Positions 5,886 through 13,559 of a stretch of 17,323 nucleotides of DNA are shown one piece after another (within the stretch, counting starts at the first letter, position 1; each line of letters opens with the position of its first letter). The position numbers and the translations under genes were made by a program. Under the pieces are notes generated by a model. That model did not search any database. It was not told where the DNA came from and saw nothing but the letters and a program-made list of their open reading frames with translations. The DNA is taken from assembly GCA_964415605.1 (NCBI GenBank), contig CAYQBA010000098.1, positions 1 through 17,323 on the forward strand, given 5' to 3'. This DNA comes from UCB3 sp964415605 (GTDB taxonomy: Bacteria; Chloroflexota; Anaerolineae; Epilineales; Epilineaceae).

Positions 5886-7688
5886 CGCAAACGCGCCGGG
5901 GCGTCCGGCGTCGACCTCCACGCGCATCGCGACGACCTCGCGGCGATCGTCCGCGCCGTCGTGGCCGAGCCCGACCTGACCCCGCGGCGGCTCGACCACA
6001 TCCTGAAGGCGCACCCGCGCGGTGGGCGCGGCCTTTATCCGCGCGACGCCGTCGTCGCCGCCTACCGGGCCTTCGCCGGCCGCGACGGCTTGCCCCCGTT
6101 CGACCCCGCGGTGCTCGATCGCCTGCGCCTCAACCCCGTCCGAAGCCGCTCGGGCGTCACGCCGGTCGCCGTGCTGACCAGGCCCTACCCGTGCCCCGGG
6201 GCATGCGTGTTCTGCCCCACCGATGCCCGCATGCCGAAGAGCTACCTGGCCGACGAGCCGGGCGCGCAGCGGGCGGCGCGGCAGGCGTTCGACCCTTACC
6301 GGCAGGCCTGGGTGCGGCTCGCTGCCTTGCACGCGGCCGGGCACCCCGTCGACAAGGTCGAGCTCATCGTCCTGGGCGGCACGTGGTCGGCCTACCCCGA
6401 GCCGTACCAGATCTGGTTCGTCAAGCGGCTCTTCGACGCGCTGAACGACTTCGGCGCGCGGAACGACGACGGCGCGCCGATGGGCGGCGGCACCCCACTC
6501 GCGACCGCGACGACCGCGACTACCACGACCGCGGCCACCGCGATCCCGACCCCGACCACCCCGACCACCGCGACCCCGGCCGCCGGGCCCGGGACGCCCG
6601 ACGGGCGGGCGGCGTGGCGAGAGCTGCATGCGGCCCACGCGGCCAACGAGGCGGCCGCCTGCCGCTGCGTGGGCCTGTCGGTCGAGACCCGGCCCGACCA
6701 CGTCGATCCGGCCGAGGTGCGCCGCCTCCGGCATCTCGGGGTCACCAAGGTCCAGATCGGGATCCAGAGCCTCGACGACGCCGTCCTGGCCGCCAACCGC
6801 CGGGGCCACGACGTCGCGGCCACCCGCCGGGCCATGCGGCTGCTGCGCCGGGCCGGGTTCAAGCTCCACGCGCACTGGATGCCCAACCTGCTCGGCGCGA
6901 CGCCCGACGGCGACCTGGCCGACTACCTCCGGCTGTGGGACGACCCCGACGTCCGGCCCGACGAGCTCAAGATCTACCCGTGCGCGCTCGTCGCCACCGC
7001 CGAGCTGGTCGCGCACCACCGCGCCGGCCGCTGGCGGCCCTACCCGCGCGCCGCGCTGGTCGATCTCCTCGCCGACTGTTTCACGGCCACCCCGCCGTGG
7101 TGCCGCCTGACGCGCGTGATCCGCGACATCCCCGCCACCGACATCGTCGCGGGCGACATCCCGACCAACCTGCGCCAGGCGGTCGAACGGCGTCTGGCCG
7201 AGCGGGGGCGCGCCAGCCACGACATCCGCGCCCGCGAGGTGCGCGGGCGGGCCGTCGACGCCGGCGCCCTGGTTCTGGACGTCCTCCGCTACCGGGCCGG
7301 CGGCGGCGAGGAGGTGTTCCTCCAGCTCGTCACGCCCGGGCCGGACGCCCGCCTCGCGGCGTTCCTGCGGCTGTTCTTGCCCGACCCGGCGGAGCCGCCG
7401 GTGTTCGACGTGCTGGCGGGCGCCGCGATCATCCGCGAAGTCCACGTGTACGGCCAGGCGGTCGAGATCGGCGCCGCGCTGCCCGGCAAGGCCCAGCACG
7501 CCGGGCTCGGCGGCCGTCTCGTCGCCGCGGCGGCGCGGCTCGCCGCCGGTGGCGGCCACCCGCGGCTGGCGGTGATCTCGGCCGTCGGGACCCGCCCTTA
7601 CTACCGCCGCCTGGGGTTCGTGGATGCGGGCCCCTACCAGGTGATGCCGCTGGGACGCGGTGGCGCGCCCGCGGCGGCGGGCGTATAA
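5793..7688 (+). CDS. elp3: Elp3-like tRNA uridine-34 modification enzyme (radical SAM + GNAT)
   Basis: The enzyme is predicted to use radical SAM chemistry and acetyl-CoA to add a carboxymethyl-type group to the wobble uridine of tRNA. With the outermost start it has 631 residues. The iron-sulfur ligands are Cys134, Cys138 and Cys141 (CPGACVFC). ELIVLGGTWSAYP and RCVGLSVETRPDHV are classic Elp3 segments. The C-terminal GNAT domain (about 545-620) has the acetyl-CoA loop QHAGLGG and RPYYRRLGF. Residues 236-266 are a Thr/Ala/Pro low-complexity insert within the radical SAM part. The first 23-29 residues resemble a PIN toxin, not Elp3, so the true start is more likely the ATG at 5862 or 5880; neither has a strong ribosome binding site. 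ATG 5862 lies just after the stop of the antitoxin remnant and could be used by reinitiation. Confidence 0.9.
   Translation: MREPFARSAAGLMAAVERRELPGMLAAPPMTRKRAGASGVDLHAHRDDLAAIVRAVVAEPDLTPRRLDHILKAHPRGGRGLYPRDAVVAAYRAFAGRDGLPPFDPAVLDRLRLNPVRSRSGVTPVAVLTRPYPCPGACVFCPTDARMPKSYLADEPGAQRAARQAFDPYRQAWVRLAALHAAGHPVDKVELIVLGGTWSAYPEPYQIWFVKRLFDALNDFGARNDDGAPMGGGTPLATATTATTTTAATAIPTPTTPTTATPAAGPGTPDGRAAWRELHAAHAANEAAACRCVGLSVETRPDHVDPAEVRRLRHLGVTKVQIGIQSLDDAVLAANRRGHDVAATRRAMRLLRRAGFKLHAHWMPNLLGATPDGDLADYLRLWDDPDVRPDELKIYPCALVATAELVAHHRAGRWRPYPRAALVDLLADCFTATPPWCRLTRVIRDIPATDIVAGDIPTNLRQAVERRLAERGRASHDIRAREVRGRAVDAGALVLDVLRYRAGGGEEVFLQLVTPGPDARLAAFLRLFLPDPAEPPVFDVLAGAAIIREVHVYGQAVEIGAALPGKAQHAGLGGRLVAAAARLAAGGGHPRLAVISAVGTRPYYRRLGFVDAGPYQVMPLGRGGAPAAAGV
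6499..6590 (+). repeat. Low-complexity GACC/GCGAC tract inside elp3
   Basis: Short units such as GCGACC, GACGACC and CCGACCACC recur through this tract and encode the Thr/Ala/Pro-rich insert of the Elp3-like protein. The array is imperfect, so it is a simple-sequence region and not a clean tandem repeat. It falls between the KRLFDALNDF helix and the next conserved block, a surface position that varies in length among Elp3 proteins. Confidence 0.6.
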
Positions 7689-7689
7689 T
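7684..7689 (+). promoter_or_regulatory. Perfect TATAAT -10 box for the Uma2 gene
   Basis: TATAAT overlaps the TAA stop of the Elp3-like gene (7686-7688). It would start a transcript near 7696, just before the Shine-Dalgarno GGGAGG (7698-7703) of the Uma2 gene. The -35 region (TGGCGC at 7661-7666) is weak. A perfect consensus hexamer in such GC-rich DNA is unlikely by chance, so the Uma2 gene probably has its own promoter. Confidence 0.55.
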
Positions 7690-7711
7690 CGCGCCAGGGA
7701 GGTGGTGCGCC

Positions 7712-8335
7712 GTGACCCATGCGACCAGGCCGATCGACGCGGCGACGGGCTTCAGGGTCGAGATCCAGCTCCGCCCCGCCGTCGAGCTGACCGACGCCGA
7801 GTTCTTCGAGTTGTGCCGGATGAACCGCGACGTGCGCCTCGAGCGCACGCCCGAAGGAGCGATCGTCATCATGCCACCGGCGGGCGGCGCCACCGGCCGT
7901 CGCAACCTCGTGCTGGGCGCCGCGCTCTACGCTTGGTCGCGCGCCGACGGCACCGGCACGGCGTTCGACTCGTCGACCGGGTTCGTGCTCCCCGACGGCG
8001 CCACCCGATCGCCCGATGCCGCGTGGGTCCGGCGCGAGCGCCTCGCCGCGATCCCGCCAGCCGCCTTCGAGCGGTTCCTGCCGCTGTGCCCCGACTTCGT
8101 CGCCGAGCTGGCCTCGCCGTCCGACCGGCTCGCGGATCTCGAAGCCAAGCTTGAGGCTTACATCACCAACGGCGCCCGGCTAGGGTGGCTGATCGACCCG
8201 GTGACACAGGCGGTGCTCGTGTTCCGGCCTGGGCGCCGCGTCGAGCGCCTCGAGCGGGTCGCGACGATCGCCGGCGATCCCGAGCTCCCGGGGTTCGTGT
8301 TGGATCTCACCGAGCTGTGGCGTACGGGCCCGTGA
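7712..8335 (+). CDS. Uma2 family endonuclease (DUF820, PD-(D/E)XK fold)
   Basis: A complete 207-residue Uma2 protein. This family is predicted to have a restriction-endonuclease-like fold; it is greatly expanded in Cyanobacteria and Chloroflexota, and its cellular substrate is not established. The catalytic set appears intact: Asp102 in RSPDAAWV, Glu132 in FVAELASPSD and Lys146 in EAKLEAYITNG, followed by the hallmark GWLIDP. The start is GTG at 7712, chosen because GGAGG lies eight bases upstream and the family's usual N-terminal region follows. It begins 23 bp after the Elp3 gene stop but seems to have its own -10 box. No partner gene such as an antitoxin is adjacent. Family assignment is firm. 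Confidence 0.92.
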   Translation: MTHATRPIDAATGFRVEIQLRPAVELTDAEFFELCRMNRDVRLERTPEGAIVIMPPAGGATGRRNLVLGAALYAWSRADGTGTAFDSSTGFVLPDGATRSPDAAWVRRERLAAIPPAAFERFLPLCPDFVAELASPSDRLADLEAKLEAYITNGARLGWLIDPVTQAVLVFRPGRRVERLERVATIAGDPELPGFVLDLTELWRTGP

Positions 8336-8468
8336 TCCCGGCGACGGCCCATCGGAGGCGCGAGACGCGCGAAACCTGACCCTCGGCCCGGCGTGCCGGC
8401 GGCGCGGGCTGCAACTCGGCCCGGGCGCCCCGCGACGCCCCACCACCGCACCAACCAGGGGGACTGCC

Positions 8469-11400
8469 ATGTTCCGCAGGCTTGCCATCGCCGCCGCCGC
8501 TGCCAGCGTCGCCTGGATGGGCGCGGGGCCGGCCGCCGCGCCCGCCGCCCATGCCGTCCGCCTGCCCGACGACGGGCCCGGGGGGGCATCGCCCGCGACC
8601 GCCGGGGCGCCCGCGGATCCCGCCGCGGCCGGGGCGTTCCACCGCCTCGTCGTCGCGCTCGAGTCCCCGCCGTTGTCCGAATGGGCGACCGCCCTCGGCC
8701 ACGAGCGGGCCGCCGCCGCGGGGCTGGTCGATGCCGCCGGCCGGCTCGACGTCGCCGCGCCCGCCGCGCGCGCCCACCTCGCCCGCCTCGACGCCGAGCA
8801 GCGGGCGCTCCTCAAGGTCCTCCCCGAGGTCGTGCCGGATGCGCGCCTGGCGACCTATATCGACGAGGCCGGCCGCGGCCAGCCGCACCGCTACGCCATC
8901 ACGTTCAACGGGTTGACCGTCGACGTCGGGGCGCCCGGGCGGGTGGCGGCGGCGCGGCGGGCGATCGAGGCCCTTCCCGGCGTTCGGGCCGTGTTCGCCG
9001 AACAGGCGTACGCGCCGGCGATGTACGCCAGCATTCCCTTGATCCACGCCCCCGCCGCGTGGGGCCACCCGGCCGTCGGCGGCCGGGCCAACGCCGGCGT
9101 GGGCATCCGGGTGGCCAGCATGGACGGCGGCGTCCACAAGGACGCGCCGATGTTCAGCGGGCTGGGGTTCGCGTTCCCGCCGGGGTTCCCCAAAGGCCTC
9201 GCCGCGAACACCAACGGCAAGATTATCGCCAGCCGGGCGTACTTTCGCCCGTTTGACCCGCCGGCGCCCGGCGACGAGAAGCCGTGGCCCGGCGTCAACG
9301 GCACCTCGCACGGGGTCCACACCGCCTCGACGGCGATCGGGAACCCCGTCACCGGCAGCTATTGGGGCACGCCGATCGAGGTCACCGGCGTCGCGCCGGC
9401 CGCCTACGTGATGAGCTACCGCGTGTTCTACGCCAGCGTGCAGGACGACGCGACGTTCCACACCCCCGAGGGCATCGCGTGCCTGGAGGACGTGGTGCGC
9501 GACGGCGCGCACGTCGTCAACAACTCGTGGGGGGGCGGCCCCGGCAGCAGCGGCGGCGAGGGCGACCCGCTCGACATGGCGCTGGTCAACGCGGCGCGCG
9601 CCGGCGTCTTCGTCAGCATGTCCGCCGGCAACAGCGGGCCGGGCGGCGAGACCGGCGATCACCCCTCGGCGGACTACATCACGGTGGCCGCGACGTCCAC
9701 GGGCGGCGCCTACGCCTCCGGCAAGCTGGCGGCCGACGCCCCCCAGCCCGTCCCGCCGGCGCTGGCAACCATGGCCTACCAGGTCCCCGACTGGGGCGGC
9801 TTGCTCCCGATCGGCAAGAACCGCTACGGCTACCTGCCCGCGTCCGCCGTGGACCCCGGCAACGTCGAGGGCTGCAACGCCTGGCCGGCCGGCACATTCG
9901 ACGACCAGCTCGCCCTCGTCCGCCGCGGCGGCTGCGAGTTCGGGCGCAAGGCGCTCAACGCCGAGGCGGCGGGTGCGGTGTTCGTCATCGTGTACAACCA
10001 CGCCACCGGCGGCGACGAGCTGGTGGGAATGGGCGCCGGGGCTGTCGGCACGCAGGTGACCATCCCCGCGATCTTCATCGGCCACACCCACGGCGAGGCG
10101 CTCATCGATTGGCACGCCCAGCACGGCGGCGCCGCGAGCGTGGCGCTCGACACGATCGGCTATTTCGTCGGCAACACGCCCGACCAGGTGGCCGACTTCA
10201 GCGGCCGCGGCCCGGGCGTCGGCGGCGTGCTCAAGCCCGACATCGCGGCGCCGGGCGTGTCGATCATGGCCCAGGGCTTCGACAGCGCCGTGCGCGGCGA
10301 GGCGCGCCACCTCGGCTTCGGACAGGCCGGCGGCACGAGCATGGCCGCGCCGCACGTCGCCGGCGCCGCCGCGCTCCTGCGCCAGATCCACCCGGGGTGG
10401 GACAACGCCGCGATCAAGTCGGCGCTGATGAGCACGGCGCGGTTCATGGACGTCTACTCCCACGACGGCCGGCCCGCGCAGCCGCTCGACATCGGCGCCG
10501 GCCGCCTCGACCTGGCGCGCGCCGCCGACCCCGGCGTGATCCTGGACCCGCCGAGCCTGAGCTTCGGGGCGGTCCTCACCGGCACGCACCGCACGCTCCA
10601 GGTGCGCCTGCGCAGCGTGGCGCGCGACGTCGAGATGTACACGCTCCGCACGGTCGACACCACGCGCGGCTTCACCCGCACGCGCGCCGTCGCCGGGATG
10701 ACCACGAACCGGCGCAGCCTCACGCTCGCCCCGGGCGAGACGCGCACGCTGGATATCACGTGGGACGCCGGGGCGTCGGGCGGCTACGGCGACCGGCAGG
10801 GCTATCTGGTCCTGGAGGGCCTGCGGCATCAGGCGCACCTGCCGGCATGGATGCGGGTGACCCATCCGCCGGCGCCGGTCGATGTCCTCGTCGTCGACAA
10901 CGACGGCAGCAGCTTGCCGCCCGAGACGCTCGACGCGCTCGCGCCCGGGCTGCGGTTCGCCGACTACACGCCGTACTACACCGAGACGCTCGACGCCCTC
11001 GGCCTGACGTACGACGTCTACGACGCGGACGCACGGTATGACCCGACGGGCGCGCGGGAGCACCTCCTGCCCGACGTCGTGGCGCTGGGCCGCTACCGCG
11101 CCATCGTCTACCAGACCGGCGACAACAGCCTGAGCGACGCCTCGGGGCTGCTGCCGGGGGCCAGCGCGCCCACCAACCTCGACATGAACCGGCTGGTCGC
11201 CTACGCCAACGCCGGCGGCCGGCTCGCCATGTTCGGTCAGGACCTGGCCGCGACGCTCAACTCGGCCAGCCCGACCAGCGCCAGCTTCCTGTACGGCGAG
11301 CTGCTGGGCGCCGTGTGGCGCCGCGACAGCGTGACCGGCGGCGAGGTCTACTCGGATACGCAGGCCATCATCACCGGCCTGCCGGACACCCCGTTCGAGC

Positions 11401-12032
11401 GGTTGTCGGTCGACGTCAGCGACACCGGCGACGGCGCGGGGAACCTCGCGTCGATCGACGAGATCGAGCCCAAGGACGGGATCACCCCGCTCCTGAAGTT
11501 CACCGCCGGCGGCGCCACGTTCGCCGCGCAAGGCCACGTGGCCGCAGCGCACGCCGACCACCCGACGCTCGAGCGGCCGCGCACCACGTTCGCCGGGCGG
11601 TCGGTCTACTTCAGCTTCGGGCTCGAGGGGATCAACGACGAGTCCGGCCACGCCACCCGGGCGGAGCTGCTCGGCACTGCCCTGGACTGGCTGCGCGACG
11701 AGGCCGCGGTCGTCATCACGCCCACGATCCGGCCGGCGGGCGAGGTCAGCCTGTTCGCGCTGGACCTGGCGTCGAGCCATGGCGGCCCGGGCGTTCGCTA
11801 CCGCATGGACTTCGGCGACGGCGGCCCGCCCACGCTGCCCGGCGACGGCACGGTCTTCGGGCACCTCTACGAGCGGCCCGGGCGCTACACCGCGCGCGCC
11901 GAGGCCGCCAACGGCCTGGGCACGACGGCCCTGGCAGAGACCGAGATCTACGTGCCGCCGGCCGCCGCCCCCGGCGCGGCCCGCGCCTACCTGCCCGCCG
12001 CCTACGCGCAGGCGGGCGCGGCGGGGCCGTAG
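8469..12032 (+). CDS. Secreted subtilisin-like serine protease (S8) with PA and PKD-like domains
   Basis: A 1187-residue exported protease. A signal peptide (about residues 1-29, ending AAHA) is followed by an inhibitor-I9-like propeptide region. The catalytic triad can be read as Asp219 (ASMDGGVHKD), His281 (TSHGVHTAST) and Ser624 (GGTSMAAPHVAG), with oxyanion Asn388 (SAGNSGP). A PA domain is inserted before the serine (about 465-550, including VRRGGCEFGRKALNAEAAGA). After the protease come a beta-rich region, a Rossmann-like segment (about 803-1076) resembling ThuA/GATase-type folds, and a PKD-like domain (about 1085-1162, YRMDFGDG). The end, ARAYLPAAYAQAG, is a Leu-Pro tail comparable to that of the glycosidase-like protein. 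The ATG is preceded by GGGGGA at good spacing. Probable role: extracellular or cell-surface protein degradation. Confidence 0.93.
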   Translation: MFRRLAIAAAAASVAWMGAGPAAAPAAHAVRLPDDGPGGASPATAGAPADPAAAGAFHRLVVALESPPLSEWATALGHERAAAAGLVDAAGRLDVAAPAARAHLARLDAEQRALLKVLPEVVPDARLATYIDEAGRGQPHRYAITFNGLTVDVGAPGRVAAARRAIEALPGVRAVFAEQAYAPAMYASIPLIHAPAAWGHPAVGGRANAGVGIRVASMDGGVHKDAPMFSGLGFAFPPGFPKGLAANTNGKIIASRAYFRPFDPPAPGDEKPWPGVNGTSHGVHTASTAIGNPVTGSYWGTPIEVTGVAPAAYVMSYRVFYASVQDDATFHTPEGIACLEDVVRDGAHVVNNSWGGGPGSSGGEGDPLDMALVNAARAGVFVSMSAGNSGPGGETGDHPSADYITVAATSTGGAYASGKLAADAPQPVPPALATMAYQVPDWGGLLPIGKNRYGYLPASAVDPGNVEGCNAWPAGTFDDQLALVRRGGCEFGRKALNAEAAGAVFVIVYNHATGGDELVGMGAGAVGTQVTIPAIFIGHTHGEALIDWHAQHGGAASVALDTIGYFVGNTPDQVADFSGRGPGVGGVLKPDIAAPGVSIMAQGFDSAVRGEARHLGFGQAGGTSMAAPHVAGAAALLRQIHPGWDNAAIKSALMSTARFMDVYSHDGRPAQPLDIGAGRLDLARAADPGVILDPPSLSFGAVLTGTHRTLQVRLRSVARDVEMYTLRTVDTTRGFTRTRAVAGMTTNRRSLTLAPGETRTLDITWDAGASGGYGDRQGYLVLEGLRHQAHLPAWMRVTHPPAPVDVLVVDNDGSSLPPETLDALAPGLRFADYTPYYTETLDALGLTYDVYDADARYDPTGAREHLLPDVVALGRYRAIVYQTGDNSLSDASGLLPGASAPTNLDMNRLVAYANAGGRLAMFGQDLAATLNSASPTSASFLYGELLGAVWRRDSVTGGEVYSDTQAIITGLPDTPFERLSVDVSDTGDGAGNLASIDEIEPKDGITPLLKFTAGGATFAAQGHVAAAHADHPTLERPRTTFAGRSVYFSFGLEGINDESGHATRAELLGTALDWLRDEAAVVITPTIRPAGEVSLFALDLASSHGGPGVRYRMDFGDGGPPTLPGDGTVFGHLYERPGRYTARAEAANGLGTTALAETEIYVPPAAAPGAARAYLPAAYAQAGAAGP

Positions 12033-12038
12033 GGCCGC

Positions 12039-12337
12039 AGCGACAAGTCTAAGGGTTGGCGGCGGCGGTCAACCGTGTCATCTTGGTCGGCGGGTGGGGA
12101 ACAGCCCCCCTAACCCCCCAATAATGGGGGGAACTCTCTGGCGGGTGGCATGCGTGCCCTCGGGCGCCGCGGATAGTACGGGTGCTGGACATGAGGACAC
12201 CGTCGGCCAAGCGACAGGTTCAGGCTGCTTGAGTACCGTGGCCAAGCAAGTTCCCCCCGTTATCGGGGGGTTAGGGGGGCCAAAGTCGCCCGCTGACGAC
12301 TTTGGCCCCGCCGCCAGGCCCTTAACTTGTCACCGAT
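12039..12337. mobile_element. MITE-like inverted-repeat element, copy B
   Basis: The second copy of the element at 5421-5718, in the same orientation. It begins six bases after the subtilase stop codon and fills the gap before the convergent RNase D gene. Left end AGCGACAAGTCTAAGGG and right end (other strand) GGTGACAAGTTAAGGG are terminal inverted repeats. Internal arms lie at 12105-12139 and about 12246-12279. Its left arm equals that of copy A, but the right arm reads GTTATC instead of ATTATT between the C and G runs. The middle portion (about 12163-12245) does not align with copy A. GGCCGC occurs immediately before the left end (12033-12038) and three bases after the right inverted repeat (12338-12343), the same offset as the 14-bp repeats around copy A. 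Confidence 0.72.
12276..12309. terminator. 13-bp stem-loop between convergent subtilase and RNase D genes
   Basis: GGGGCCAAAGTCG (12276-12288) pairs perfectly with CGACTTTGGCCCC (12297-12309) around the 8-nt loop CCCGCTGA. It lies in the right part of element B, between two converging genes, so it could stop transcription from either side. There is no T-run on either strand, so a classical intrinsic terminator is not shown. In copy A the second half of this stem is degraded. Confidence 0.4.
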
Positions 12338-12398
12338 GGCCGCGGCGCCGCGGCGCGGGACACGCATCTCCGCCGGCTTGCCGCGCCCGAACCGCCGA

Positions 12399-13559
12399 TC
12401 ACGCCGCGGCGTCGCGCAGCGTCTCCGTCCGGAAGCGCGCGAGCGCTGGCCCCAGGGCGGCCCACTGCCAGGCGCGGACCCACGGCGGATCGCCGCGGTC
12501 CAGCACCGCCGAGGGCTCGGCCCGGAAGAGCGCGACCTGTTCGAGGTGCGGCGCCGGCCAGACCACGCCGGCGTCGAGGTCCAGCGCCTCGGCCTCGGCC
12601 GTGCGCCATGCCTTGAGGCGCGCCAGCCGATCCCGCGCCTCGGGCGTCCACGGGTTGACGCCGCCGCGCCGGGGCCACGGCACCGGGGCCGCCTGGACGC
12701 CGCGCCGGATGGCTTCCGCCAGCCGGTCGCGGTGGCGCTCGATCACCCGCCGATCGAACCCCCGCAGCCGCTCCAGCGGCGCGTCGGGGTCGTCGGCCAG
12801 CAGCAGCAGCGTGGTGTTGGACAGCACGTGGTGCGGCGGCCGGCCCGCGCGCAGCGCGGCCGCGTCGCGCCACACGTACAGCTCGCGCAGCACCGCCCGG
12901 CCCGCGTCGGAGAGGTCGCGCGCGCCGCGCATGGCCAGGTACGCGACCTCGGGGGGGTCGGGGGCGGTGTAGCGGACCTGCTCGAGGCGCCGGCACTCCT
13001 CGTCGACCCACGCCAGCCGCTCGAGGGCGTTCAGGCGCTCGACCAGCGCCGCGCGCAGGGCGTGCAGATGGGCCACGTCGGCGACGGCGTAGGCCAGCGC
13101 CGCGGGCGGCAGCGGCCGGATCGACCAGTCCATCCGCTGCAGCTGCTTCGGCTTGTCGACGGCGACGCCGAGGTAGTCCGCCAGGACGTTCATCAGCCCC
13201 GTCCGTCGCGCCCCGCAGAACTGCGCGGCGATGGCCGTGTCGAACAGGCCGCGCACGGCGAAGCCGAAGTCACGGTCCAGGCAGCGCACGTCGTACGCCG
13301 CCGAGTGCAGGATCTTGGGAACCGCCGGGTCGGCCAGGGCCGCGCCGAAGGGCGCCAGGTCGGCCAGCGCCAGCGGATCGAGCAGGTGCACCGCACCGTC
13401 GGGCAGCGCCACTTGGATCAGCGCCACCCGCTCGGGGTAGCGGTGGAAGCCGTCGCCCTCGACATCGACGGCCAGCACTTCGCTGTGGCTGATCGCCGCC
13501 GCGACGGAGGCCCAGGCGGCGGGCGTGTCGACGATCGCCGGCGCTTCGGGCTGGCTCAA
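12399..13559 (-). CDS. rnd: Ribonuclease D (DEDDy 3'-5' exoribonuclease with HRDC domain)
   Basis: A 386-residue enzyme predicted to trim 3' ends of tRNA and other structured RNAs. The DEDDy active site is visible: Asp32 and Glu34 (LAVDVEGDG), Asp90 (LHSAAYDVRCL), Tyr157 and Asp161 (YAVADVAHLHAL). An HRDC-type helical region follows (about 210-285) and a second lies near the C-terminus. The reading frame is open far upstream, but that part overlaps the HAD gene and resembles nothing. I chose TTG at 13559, which overlaps the HAD stop as TTGA and sits just before the first conserved strand; no ATG or GTG lies between it and the catalytic Asp32. Translation is probably coupled to the HAD gene. 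It converges with the subtilase gene across repeat copy B. Confidence 0.9.
   Translation of the reverse strand: MSQPEAPAIVDTPAAWASVAAAISHSEVLAVDVEGDGFHRYPERVALIQVALPDGAVHLLDPLALADLAPFGAALADPAVPKILHSAAYDVRCLDRDFGFAVRGLFDTAIAAQFCGARRTGLMNVLADYLGVAVDKPKQLQRMDWSIRPLPPAALAYAVADVAHLHALRAALVERLNALERLAWVDEECRRLEQVRYTAPDPPEVAYLAMRGARDLSDAGRAVLRELYVWRDAAALRAGRPPHHVLSNTTLLLLADDPDAPLERLRGFDRRVIERHRDRLAEAIRRGVQAAPVPWPRRGGVNPWTPEARDRLARLKAWRTAEAEALDLDAGVVWPAPHLEQVALFRAEPSAVLDRGDPPWVRAWQWAALGPALARFRTETLRDAAA

Noticed and set aside
6191..7711. The long frame upstream of the Uma2 start, suggesting a 714-residue fusion protein
   Set aside because: The upstream part is an Arg/Pro/Ala shadow of elp3. Uma2 has its own GTG, Shine-Dalgarno sequence and -10 box, so 7712 is the start.
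8307..11864. A 1185-codon open frame antisense to the subtilase
   Set aside because: Despite its length, its composition is that of a GC-rich shadow frame. The subtilase on the other strand has an intact catalytic triad.
5421..12337. The two C/G-run repeat regions as a CRISPR array or rRNA/tRNA structure
   Set aside because: There are only two dispersed copies with long inverted repeats and no regular spacers, and no tRNA cloverleaf or rRNA signature. An inverted-repeat element fits better.
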